Assembly (NCBI GenBank): GCA_014208095.1
Contig: JACHMT010000003.1
Coordinates: 868,001-932,000 of the forward strand
DNA from: Actinospineispora eucalypti
GTDB taxonomy: Bacteria; Actinomycetota; Actinomycetes; Mycobacteriales; Pseudonocardiaceae
Direction: 5' to 3'
Length of the DNA: 64,000 nt
Positions 12,501 to 24,500 of this stretch are shown piece by piece. A program made the position numbers and the translations under genes. Below the pieces are notes generated by a model. It searched no databases and was not told the origin of the DNA. It was given only the letters and a program-made list of their open reading frames with translations. Each line of letters starts with the position of its first letter. Position 1 is the first letter of the stretch.

Positions 12501-15500
12501 CGTTCCGGCGACAACATCCGCACCAGCAGCACACCGAGCCCGACGGTGACCAGCAGGGCCACCCCGACCGAGGGCGGGACCGTCGACTGCCCGGTGCCGA
12601 GGCCGAGCACCCCGGACGACCACATGGCCGAGCGGGCCGAACCGTTCTCCGGGTCGTCGTCCTTGATGCCGAGCGCCGCCTTCAGCGCGCTCACCACGTC
12701 CTCGAGCTTGCCGGGGCCCTTGTAGTAGACGGTGAGCGCCCGCTCTCCGCTGGTCCACGCCCTGGCCTGGCCGACCAGCCGCCGCGCCGCGTTGTCGGTG
12801 ATGTCACCGGGCTTCGCCAGCGCATCCACGACTCGGCGTGCCAGCTTCTTGGGCTTGTAGAGATGATTCTTCGGGTCGCTGCCCGGCCGATGATCCGGCG
12901 CGTACTCGGCTAGCCCGGTTTGCCACGCCATGACCAGCTGGCCGGACACGGAGCGGTATTCGTAGCCGTCCAGCGTGGCTTGCATCTCGGTGGCCGTGAT
13001 GCCGTCGGGGTGGGCGACAAGCACGCGCAGGAGCTCGAACGTGGTCTTGCCGGATGGCGTCAGCAGCGGGGCGACCCGGGCGCCGGACACGTCGCGCAAC
13101 AACGCGACCGCCTCGGCGACCTCGGTGTCCGTCGCCCGCCGGCCGAGCACCGGGGCGGCCCGCTCCACCGCCATCCAGTAGTCGTCGTCCCCGATCTGCC
13201 CGGCCGAGTCGTCCTCGTCACGCCCGATCCGCCCCCAGGCAGCCAGGTCGCGCAACAGCTCCCGGGCGGACGGTGTGGCCCGGAAGCGCGCGCTGTCCCC
13301 GTCGATGGTCCAGGTGAGCAGCCCCAACCCGGAGAGCTGCTCGAGCAGCCGCTCGTCCGGGCCGCCCGGTTCGTCGGCGACGCCATCCGCGGCCTGTGCG
13401 ACCCGGTACAACAGAGCCCACGGCGAGTCGGCCGCCACCCAGCCCGGAGGTTGCACGAGCTCCGCGTCGAGAATCTTGTACAGCTCCTCGGCCAGCTCGC
13501 TGAACAGGTCGGTTGCCTTGAGGTCTTCGCGCAGGCTCAGCCCACCGTCGCGCAGCATCTTGGCGAACCAGGACAACAGGAAGTGGGTGTCCGGGTTCAG
13601 GCGGTTGTGCAGGTCCTCCAGCGCCTCCCACAGCAACGTCCCGAACTTGCCGAAGACGTAACGCCCGTCCTCGGTGGCCTTGATCAGCTCCCGCTCGGCC
13701 ATGACAGGCAGGCGAGAGTCGACCCGGGTTGGCGGGGCGGCTCCCCGCGCCGCCACCAGCTTGTCGCGGCTCATGCCCGTGCTGCCCTTGCGGCGAATTG
13801 CGCTGAGCATGTGACCGGCCGAGCGCTCCGGAGCGAGCAGGGCGGTGCCGGCCAGCGGGCCGTCGCTCATCCGACCGAGCCAGTCGAGCAGATCCTCGAG
13901 ACCTTGTTCGACCTTGGTCAGGTGCTGCTTGGTGACCGGCCCCATGAGCCGCGCGGCCAGCGCCCACATCGCCGAGCCGACCCTGGGCGGATACCCGGAG
14001 GGGTCGTCCAGGTAGAGGAGAATCTCCCACGTGTGGTCAGGAAGGTGATAGCGGTCGTCGGTGACCCACAGCAGGCCCAACCGGGCCAATCCGGGCAGCC
14101 ACGCGGTGACCCCTTCCCGGCCGAACGTGGTCAGGAGATCCCTGGCCTGCTCGGTGGTCAGGCCCTCCGGGAAGGCGGTCATGGCCTCGAGCAATGCCCA
14201 GACCGACTTCTCCGGAACCAGGCTGGTCAGCGCCAATCCGGCGGACCGGCCGAGCATCTCGTGCACCGCGGCGACCACCTCGTGAATGGGCAGCTCGCTG
14301 GGCGTGAATTCGGCGTTCGGGGCCAGCCAGTTCCATACCTTGACCAGCGCCGCCCAGGGGCGCTCGTCGGGGTAGGTGCTCGGATCCCGGAGGTAACCCA
14401 TCAACTCGGGCAGCAGTTCCGTGGCCCGATAGCTGATGTAGCGCTGTCCGCCCCGTGGGCGCATGACCTCATGGGTGATCAGACCAGCCTTGACCAGGAC
14501 CAGCGCGCGGTTGTCCAGTGAGGTGAGGTCGATGTCGGGCAGGCCGAGGGCGCGCAGCTCGCCGGGTAGTTCGGCTCGGCTGATCCCCCGCTTCCCTGCC
14601 GCTTCCACGGCGGTCAACATCGGGAACAGGTGGCTGCGCGTCGCGACGACCACGCTGAGTGCGCCGATCGCCCAGGTCAAGCCGTTCACCATGAGTGGGA
14701 TGAGCAGGGCGCCGACGAGCGCCCCCACGGCCAGGTGCCAAGGCGGTTGACCCGCCTTTGGCCGGAAGAAGGCGACGACAAAGGCGATCGCCCCGCCGAC
14801 CAATGCGAACCGGATCACCACGGCGGGCCCCACCAGCACACCCAGCAGGCCGCCCAGGGCGAAGCCGACCCCGAGGGCGAGATGCGACAGCCGGGCGTTG
14901 CGCCCGGGGACGGCATCGCCGGGCGCCGATCCGTCGAGGACCCTCGAGGCGTGCTCCGCGAGCCCGTCCAGCTGTGTGGCCTGTTGCCGCAGGCCGGCCG
15001 CGAATACCTGATGCAGCACGTCGTCGGGGCTCGTCCGGGGCGTCACCGCCGCCTTCTGTGCCGCTTCGACCCGCCCCTGGTGCACGGTCAGCTCGCTGCT
15101 CAGCATCGGGCCGTCGTCGTGCGGGCTCATGGCGAGTCGAACCTGGTAGCGGAGCAGATCGTCGGAGATCTTCTGGAGTTCCTCGGCCGCCGCCCTCAGA
15201 TCCTCCGGCTCCCCCCGGCTGAGCAGGTTGGCGGCGTGTGTCATCCGCTGGGCGACGGACCGGAACTCTTCATCGGCGGAGGGCCGGTTGCTGGTCTTGG
15301 GCGACGCCTGCCCGCCTGCCGGTTCGTCGCCCGTGGCCAGGTACGTGGCCGCCTCCTCGGCAAGCCGCTCGGCGTCCCGTTTCAGCTTCTCCTCGGTCAC
15401 CGGGGTGGTCGCGCCGGCCACCTGTCGTGTGGCGCGGTACTTCCGGACCGACAACCCGACGACCACGAGCCCGATGACCACCGCGAAAGCCACCCCGCCC

Positions 15501-18500
15501 CAGGCCGGAATGTGCCCGCCGTCGGTGCCGGCGAGACCCACCGGGGCCATGCCCATCGTGTTGACGTGCGCCGGCGGAGCGTTGGGCGCCATGTCGGACA
15601 ACCGGGCGAGCAGCCAAGCCCACAGGCGGTCCAACAACCCGGTCCGGTACGCCACGTACACCACCACCCCGGCGGCGAGGACCGCGAGCGCAAGCAGCGG
15701 GAAGGTGCGCCCCGCCGCCATTCCACCGGGCCGCTTGACCAGGTGGACCGTGGCGTTCTCGTCCTGGCGGGCACGATCGAGGTCGGTGCTGAAATCCAGC
15801 CTGGAATCCTCGAACACGGCGTTGACCACGTCGTCACCGGGCACGCCGAGCAGGCGTTGCAGCCAGCTCCGCTTCACCGGCCGGCCCCCTCGGAGGAACA
15901 ACACGCCGCGGATCCGCTTGGCCAGTGGCTCCTCGCCGGACCGGTCCAGGTCGTGGAACAGGGCGAAGGCGCGCTCACGCAGCAATATGCCCCGGGTCAG
16001 TGCATCCCGCGCGCGGGCCTGCCCGTCGAGGTAAGCCGAGGTGACCCCGATGTTGAGCTCGACCGTGTCGAGGTTGACCAGGAGATCAAGAACTGCCGTC
16101 ATCGCCGCGCGGCGCTGGGTCGCGTTCCCCCCGCGGACTCGGCGGTCCCGCAGTCGGTCGAGGTGGTTGGCAAGCTGGCCCAGCTCGCCTTCCAGGGGCG
16201 AAAGCTCCCAATCCTGCTCGCTGTCCAGAACCCAGTCACCGGCCGGTCCGCGATGCCGATACCGCTCGGCCAGGACCTCCCGGATCTGGGTGATCAGTTC
16301 AGGCTCCCGGAACCGCTCCGCCGCGGCCAGCTTGTGCATCGCGTGGACCGCGGCTCCCCACCGGTCCGCCCGTTGTCGGGTCTCCCCGCGCAACACTTCG
16401 AAGAACGCGATCGCGGCGTTCAGTTCGGGATGGGCCAGCCCAGCGCGATCGGCGAACGCGCGCAGCGCGGCCAGCCTCGCCGCGACGGTGTCCGCCGTCA
16501 CCTCGGCCCGCTCCGCCTTCGAGGTCAGGATGGCCAGGATCGCGGGCCACTGACGCGGCTGGGCCCCGGCGAACTGGTGGATCATCAGGAGCAGGTCGAG
16601 CAGATCATGTTCCCGAGGGCCGGCCTGATCGTCCAACAGCGCGGCCCACTCCTCGCCGGCCTCCCGGGCGGCCGCCGAGGTCGCCTCCCGGTCTTCGGTC
16701 TGCCAGGTCCAGTACAGCGTGGCCGGGGAGTCCTCCCGCTCACCCACGATGAACAGGTCGAAGCCGGGCTCCGGGGCGTCCTCGGTGCGCGTGCCGGACC
16801 CCGGCCACATCCGCTCCACGAACAGCCGGGCCGACCTGACTCGCAGCGCCGCCAGCTTCAGGAGCAATGCACGCCGGGCGGCCTCGCCGCCTTCGGCCTC
16901 GCCGACGAGATACTTTCGTGCGTAGGCGAGCACCTCGGTCCAGAACTCCTGTGCCTGAGCGGTCACCTCGACCAGGTCACTCGCGCCGGCCACGGCCAGC
17001 TCGTGGAGCAGGGCCCCGATCTCGTTGACCACCGCCTCGGACAGCACGATCCGCTTGCCGTCCCCGCTGGTCCAGACGTCGAGGATGAACCCCTCCACCC
17101 TTTCACCGAACTCGCCGAGGGCCAGCCGCTCCAGCACGGACTCCCGCAGCGCCACCAGGCCCGGCGCGAAGGCCCCCAGCTCGGCTCGCCATTCCCGCCC
17201 GCCCTGCTCCAGCCACCCGCCGTGGTCCTCCGCCCAGGCGAACGCCGCCCGCACCGAGGTGTGCTCGGGGTCCTCGAGCTGGTGGTCGGCCAGCACGCGG
17301 GACCGCGAGGGCCGGAACGGATGGCGGTCGCTGGCCCATTCGACCTGGTCGAGGAACGCCTTCAGCAGCTCCGGGCGCACCTCGTACACGCCCGCGCCGC
17401 GTTCGGCGGCCGCCACGATGCCGGTGAGCGGCGTGTCCCGCTCGGCCGCCGGGATGGCCGGAAGGCCGTGCGCCGGCTCGTCCTGGACGAACCGCATGAA
17501 CTCCGTGATCAGCCTGCCCGGGACCACCGCCACCCCCTGGTAGCCGGGGATGCGCGCGACCATGCCGGTCATCCTGGCGGGCTCGGGAGACGCTTGGCGC
17601 CACTGACCGAAGCTGACCTCCAGGCCGCGCTCCCCCAGCTCCACCGGGCTGTTCTCGCCTACCTCGGCGACCACACCGACCAGCCCACCCGGCGGGGCGG
17701 CGATCGGGCCGCCGACGACCGGACGGTCGGCGCCCTCGGTGGCCGACCAGCGCTGGAACTCGGCCAGTTCCTCGGCACTGAGCTGAGTGATCTCGCCGCT
17801 GCCCTGCGATGGCTGGGCCATCTGCCCGGCCAGCCAGCGGGTTGGCACCGCGGTGGGAATCCGGGTCCAGTCGACCACGTGCACACCTAGCAGCCGGGCC
17901 ACCTCGGCCCGCAACCGGGTGATCAGGTCCTCCGACTCCGCGCGGTGCGCGGCACCGGTGTGCTCACCACCGAGGACGTGCGCCCATTCGTGGCGCAGGA
18001 AGTCGATCCACCATTGGATGACCTCCTCGTCGAGCCCGATCAGCAGGTTCACCAGCTCGGCGATGTGTACCGGGACCAGGATCACGCCGTCCACGGCCGG
18101 CGCGCTGCCCTTGGGTAGCCAGCCGTAGCCGAGCAGCCTGCCCCCCAGCGGCTTCGCCTTGGTGATCTTCACCGCGGTCAGCTGCTCGGCCACCTCGGCC
18201 AGCCGTGGATGCGCGAGCAGGTTCGTGAGGTCCAGTTTGACCAGCTGTTCGGCGTGGGCGGCCAAGGTCGGCATGTCCGGGTCCATGCGCCGCTTCGCCT
18301 CGTCGTCCGACACGCCGTCGGCCAGCGCCCCACTATCCGGCGCGGACGGGGCACCATCGTCCGCCAGCCAGATCCTCCCCCTCATGAGTGATTTGACATC
18401 CCTGGGATTGGCGTCAGTGTCGAGCTCTCGGGAGCCGCGTGCGGCGTCGGCCAGCGCCTGCCCCGCCCAGTCCAGCACCCCGGCCAGGGTGACCACTCGG

Positions 18501-21500
18501 ACCGGCAGGCCCGGCCGCAGGCTCAGCACACTGACGATCCGCGCCTCGGGCGACAGTTGTTGGGTCTGGTCCAGGCGGCGGAACAGCTTGTAGGCCCGCA
18601 TCTCATAGATGGCGATCTCAGTTCGCCGTAGGTCGTCCGTGCCGCGGGACTCTGCTTCGAAAGCTTCATCGGTCCGGTGGAGCTCATCCAGCCAGACCAG
18701 TACCTGGCGCATCGCCTGCTCGGTGTCGGTGAGCCGGTCCACCGGGCGCGCCACGGCCGCGTCAATCTGGGCACCGATCCGGGCGAGGTCGCTGTCCGGG
18801 GTGTCCCGCCAATTGCTCAGCCGGGTGAGGTAGACCGTGTCGCCGTGGATCGTCAGGTGCGTGCCATCGCCCTCGTCGACGGCCGACTTCAGATCCAGCA
18901 CCGGTTCGAGCATCAGCCAGGTCAGCCGGCCCAGCCTTGCCTGAACGCCCGGTGCCCTGCCCACCGTGGCGGCGATCCATTCCGCCAGGGACTCGTCGCC
19001 ATGGCTGAGCCGCCGATACAGCCGGCCGACCTCGCTCCGGAGCCGGTTGAGTTTCACCTCGGCGCTCAGGTCCTGGACCTTGGTCAGCACCAGCGAGTAG
19101 GCGTCTTCCAGCAGTTCGGCCAGCGGGTGGAACCGGGCCAGGTCGTCCTCGGTGACCGCGGCGGCCAGCTCGCCGAAGGTGACCTCGGCCTTGGCGATCA
19201 GCAGGTACAGCCGCTGCGGGTCGAGCGTCGCCGGATCGACCGGCCGCCGCGCCAGTTCGGCCAGGGCGCCCCACAATTCGGCGCTCCGTGTCACCTCCGC
19301 CGTCAACCGGGTGAGGAACGCCGCGGCGGTAGCGACCTCCTCGGTCTTGCTCGCCCGGTCGGCCAGGGCGGTCAGCCAGATGCGCACGCGGTCGGTGGCG
19401 TGCGCCTGCTCGAGGCGCCGCGCCGCCCGTTGGGCCAGTTCGGCTTGCAGGTCGTGCAACCGCTCCGGCGCGGCGGTGCTGAGGTCGGTCGCGTAGGCGA
19501 TCAGGTCGGCGAGGTCCTGCGCCCGGACCTCAGGCAACGCCTCGGCCATCTCGGCCCACGGGGTGTCGGCGTACCGGCCCAGCGACCACTCGGTGGCCCG
19601 GTCCTCGGCCAGGGTCCGCCAGAGCAGCGCGGCGTACCGTTCGGGCAGCTCACTGTCGGTGAGCAGGCCGGCGAGGTCGAGCGCTCGGGTGTCCGCGGTC
19701 CGGTTGTCGAAGTCCTCCCACCGCTCGCCGACCGCCGGCATTGCCCAGTTCACCCGCAGCGCGTTCAACCGCTCGATCAGCGCACGCCGCGCGAGCTCCA
19801 TGCCGGGGGTGCCGATGGTCCGGTAAGCCTTGACGTGCCGGAGCGCGTCGGCCCAGAACGCGTGCACCGCGTTGTCCGACAAGACGGGCAAGTCCTCGTC
19901 GTACACCTGGACGGGCCGGCTCGCCTCGATCGCCCGGATGATCGCGCGCAGGTCGATGCTCTCGTTCGCCACCGGCTCGGGCAGCCCGTAGAGCACGCCC
20001 CCGGGGACGCGGCTGTCGGCCCAGGGGTAGAGCGCCAGCCCGTCCACCGGCACACCGAAGTCGCCGTTCGCCAGGCGCCTGATCAGCTCGGTCGGCACGA
20101 TCCGCACGTGGCGATCGGTCAGGCCGGTGGCCTTTCGCTGTCCGGGGGTCAGCTCGGTGAGCTGCCCGGTCGCCCACGCCTCGGCGAACATCCGGCGCAC
20201 CGAAGCGGCCTGCTCCGGCCGCAACACCCGCTCGGTGAGCGCCCCGGCGACACCGTGCGCGGGGACCGGCTTCGCGCCCTGGAAGGTCGACTCGGTGACG
20301 GGCGGCATGCCGCGCAGCGCGGTCTTGCCGATCCAGCGCGCGTCGGGGCCTCGCCGGCCGGTCCAACCGGCCAGCGAGATCTCCAGCGGCGTCGGGTAGC
20401 CGTCGGTGCCGAACCGGTGGGTCCGGGCCTGGTGCAGGATGTCGGCGGCGGCGGTGCTCTGCCGGTTCAGCCGCGTCAGCAGGGCCTCCAGCAGGGCACT
20501 CCGGTGCCCGGCCCGTGGGGCGTCCGTGTCGGTCATTCCGTACTTGGTCAGCAGCGTGCCGGCATGGATCGCGTTGTCGCCGCCGAGCCGCCGGCGCACC
20601 AGCGCGGCGTCGGTGTCCACCTCCTTTTTCGCCAACCCGAGTTGAGCGAGCACCACGTCGGCCGCCAACTCGTCACCCGGCGGCCAACCGAAGTCGTGGG
20701 CGGCGAAGAAGTACCGGGCGGCGCCCCGGCCCTGGGCGGTGGCCTGGCCGCCACCCGAGCCGCCCAGCCAGTCCTCGAGGGTCCACAGCAACCCAGTGGC
20801 AGTGCCGTTGCCCTGCGCCGATGGGTCGAGCCACCAGTCTGTGAGTCCGAGGTGCAGGCGGTCGCTGCCCTTGCGTTCGAACCGCACGGACGCCGAGCCG
20901 ACCACCGCCCCGGCCGGGTCGATGATCTCGATCAGCACCGGCACCGCCGCGGCTGGGCGACCAGTGGGCGTTCCCCGGCCGCCGTACCGCAGGCTCATCC
21001 CGCCGTAGGTGCGGGTGGCGAGGTGCTCAACGATGGTGGCGCCGATCACCTCGGCGGCGGCTTCGGCCTCGGCGGGGGTGCGCGGGAGCAGGTCGCCCAG
21101 CGCCGGGCGGTTGTCGGCCAGCTCGGCCAGCATGTCCAGGGTCCACCGGGCGTGCGCCGCATGGCCGGCGCCACCGCCGAGGGCCTCGTGCGCGATGACC
21201 AGCGCGCGCTGCGCGGTGTTGAACCGGTGCCACGCGGTGTCCAGCACGTAGATGGTGTCGCCCAGCCGGTAGGCGAACAGGTTCGCGGCGATCCACTCGC
21301 CGTCCTCGCCGTACAGGCTGGCCAGGTGCGCGGCGGAGATCAGTTTCACCTTCGGCGGGTCCCGCCCGGCCAGGCCGCCATACTCGGCGGGTCTGATCCA
21401 GCGCCGCCACGCGACCGCCGGCAAGATCATCCGAACGCCGAGTTCCTGGTCCTCGCGCAGGGGGAGCAGGGACAGCGCGTGGTCGTGGCCGGCGGAGTCG

Positions 21501-24500
21501 TCACCCGCGATGGCGTCGCGCAGGTCGCCGATCGTGTTCCACAGGTCGAGGAGCTTCTTCTGGGTAGTCCGGGTCCATCGGGAGTCCTCCATCTGATGAA
21601 CCAAGGTGATCGCATTGCCCACTCGACGGGTCCAGGCCGCGAGCTCGGCCAGCGCCTTGTCCCGGCTCACCAGGCGCTCGATCGGCCGGATGAACGGTGC
21701 CGTCGCGGAGCCCTCGATCAGGATCCGATTCACGCGCGCCTTCGGGGCCAGCTTCGCCGGGCCGGATTCGTACGTCTCGATCAGCTGGGCGAGCCGCTCC
21801 TGCCGCAGTCGCACGACCGTGCCCAGCACGGACAGGTCTTCGATGTTGTCGCCCTGGTCGCCAAGGCTGCTGCTCTGTAGCCGGTCCAACAAGGACACCC
21901 CGGCGGCCACCCGGACGGCCACCTGCTCGGCCAGGGCGTGGCCCAGCTGCAGCGCCAGGCGGTCGCCCCTGGCCTCCCACCATGTCTGGACGTCCCCCAG
22001 GATCGCCAACCGCCCGGTGATGTCCAACGGCTCGCCGGCGTTCAGCACATTCCAAGCCTCTTGGTGCCAGCGGTCCATGAGCTGTTCATCGGCGCGCTGG
22101 CCCGCCGGCAACGAGCCGTCCAGCCCTTCGATGCTCGACAGCCGCAGCTCCAGCGGCCCCCGGACCTCCCACAGCAGCTGCCCGACCAGTTCTCCCGGCC
22201 GAGCCCGGTGCGCCTCCTGGAGCCCACTCAGCTCGGCGCGCAGCTCCCGGCCAGCCTGGTCGTGCTCGTCGACCGAGGACGAGCGGTGCGTGAGCACCCG
22301 CGTCCAGAACTCCTGGATCTTCTCCTCCACCAACCGACCCAGATCCTCGGAAATGAACCAAGCCAGCTCGGCGATCTCGACGGTCTCCCGCAACTGTCGT
22401 TCGCTCACCAGCCGCTCGCCGGTCTTGGTGCGCATCACCAGCAGCCCGTCCAGCAACCGCTCGACCTCGGTGTGCCCGAACGTCGCCGGGGAGACGACCT
22501 TCACCCCGGTCGGCTCGCCCAGCAGCTCGAACTCCCCGAGGCGTCGGTCGTCGTCCCACCGTGGACGCGGGTCCCGGAGGGTGAGCTCGCCCCGGGCGAG
22601 CCGCTCCTCCACCTGCTCGACCAGGTGGGCGGCATCCTCCAGCCCGTCCTCGCCGAGGAAGCCCAGGTAGCGGATCGTGGCCAGGGTGGCCTGCCGGTCC
22701 GCTTCGTGGGCGGCGGGCTTGGTGAGGTCGGAGCGCCGCTCATGGTTGATCACCGCCGCCTTCTGCGCGGGGCTGAACCCGTCCCACGAGAAGCTGACCA
22801 CGAAGATCGTGTCGCCCAGCTTGTGGGCGACCAGGTTCTCCGCCGCGTCGGCGGCAACCTCGGGTCCCAGCTCCGTGACCAGCTGCTCGGTCAGCTCGGT
22901 GACCAGAACCCGCCGCACCGTCACCGCCGTCGAGTCACGACCCGCCGGCGAGGCGTACTCACCCGGATCGACCACACTGGTCAGGGCCACCGCCAGCAAC
23001 GCGGTTGGGTACGCCTTCTCCCAGGCCGGCACCCGGCGCCAGGCCAGCGGGTGGTCATGGCCTGGGTCCCCTGCCGACGGATCGGCGCCTTCGATGGCCG
23101 CCGGTCCTGGCTCCTCGTCGGGGCGCATCGGCAGCCCGAACTCAGTGAACTGCTCCGCCAACCATGCTTCACGGCCTTTCATCCGGGCGGCGGCTTGGGC
23201 GATGGACAACGGTGCGCCTTCGCCGATACGCCAATGCAGCTTGAAGCCCCGCACAACGCGCTTCGGCACGCCGTTGACGCGCAGCTGCCTCAGTACTGAC
23301 CTCATCCAGTGCCAGTTCCGGGCCAGTTGCTCGGCCACCTCAGGGGTCAGTTCGACCTGCTTGCCCCGGAAAGCGACCCGCATCAGGCCGCCCGGTGCAG
23401 CCGGCTGCGCGTTGGCGGGCCACCAGGGAGTTTGCCGCGCCAGTAGCACATCCGCCTCGTGGTCCTTGGCCAGCGCCATTGCCACAATGCGGTCCGACAG
23501 CCCGAGTTTGTCGGCGATTTGTCTCCCGCCCAGCCCCTTGTCCCGTTCCGCGACGACTCCCGGCATTTCCTTCTCGGCGGTATCCCAATCCTGAAGTGCC
23601 TTGAGCCGGTTGGCCTGTGCGTGACGGCGGTACGGCAGATCGCGCTCTGCGAACGCGTCGTAGACAGCGCGGTAGGGGACTCCGGCGAAGGCCACGATCA
23701 TGGGGATGCTCCAGCCCGCTTCAACGTACTGCCGCCACCAGGTGGCCACCTGCTCGGGCAGATCGTCGGTGCGAACGGCGGGGGCCGGCTCGGCGCTAGT
23801 GGGTTGTTCGGTTTGTTCGGCGAGGATGGCCAACCGGCGTTGCTTCTCTTCGTCAGTCAGCGGGATCCGCGACGGAGCCCTGGCGGCCAAGTCGTGCAGC
23901 GCGACCCCGAAGGGTTCGCCGGTCTCCTCCAAGTGGGCCAACAGCGCCGCGTTCACCGTCGCCCAAGAACGACCGAACCGTGTGATCAGCGTGTTCAGGT
24001 TCGGGATGCCCTTCCGCCGCTGGTGAAGGGGCTTCGTTTTGTCTTGCTGGCGCGCCCGCCAACCGTTATATCTCGACGAGGGCAACGTGCCCGGTTCGAA
24101 TCCCTCATCAACGGTGGCGGCGGTCAGGTCGGCGAGCAGCTGCACGTCCATGGCGTGCTGGGTCAAGGGTGGCAGCAGAACCGCGTCGGTGATGTCTTCC
24201 CACGGGCCGTAATGGTCGTAGAGGTAGCTCGAGGAAGGCACCATTCGGCTGGTTTCCCACTGCTCCTTCGACGGCGTGCGGCGCCGCCCGATGGCCAGGT
24301 CCCACAGCTTGGCCGCGATCTCTAGGAACGAGTACTCCCGTTCGTAGTCGGGGTTGTCGCCCCTCAGGGCCGGCCGACGGGTCCGATGCTGGTGCTTCTC
24401 CGCGTCCGGGAGCTGGGGCAGCCCGTATTCAGCAAGTGCCAGGGTCAGCCACCGCCCCGTGCGCTCGACTTGCCAAGCGGCCAGGCGGACAGGCATCGGT

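Noticed and set aside
14630..17890. Plus-strand open frame of 1,086 codons
   Set aside because: Same antisense phase; no domain or membrane pattern in its translation, while the minus strand shows membrane segments and helices here.
18677..21880. Plus-strand open frame of 1,067 codons
   Set aside because: Antisense shadow overlapping the GNAT, HE and metzincin-like domains on the minus strand.
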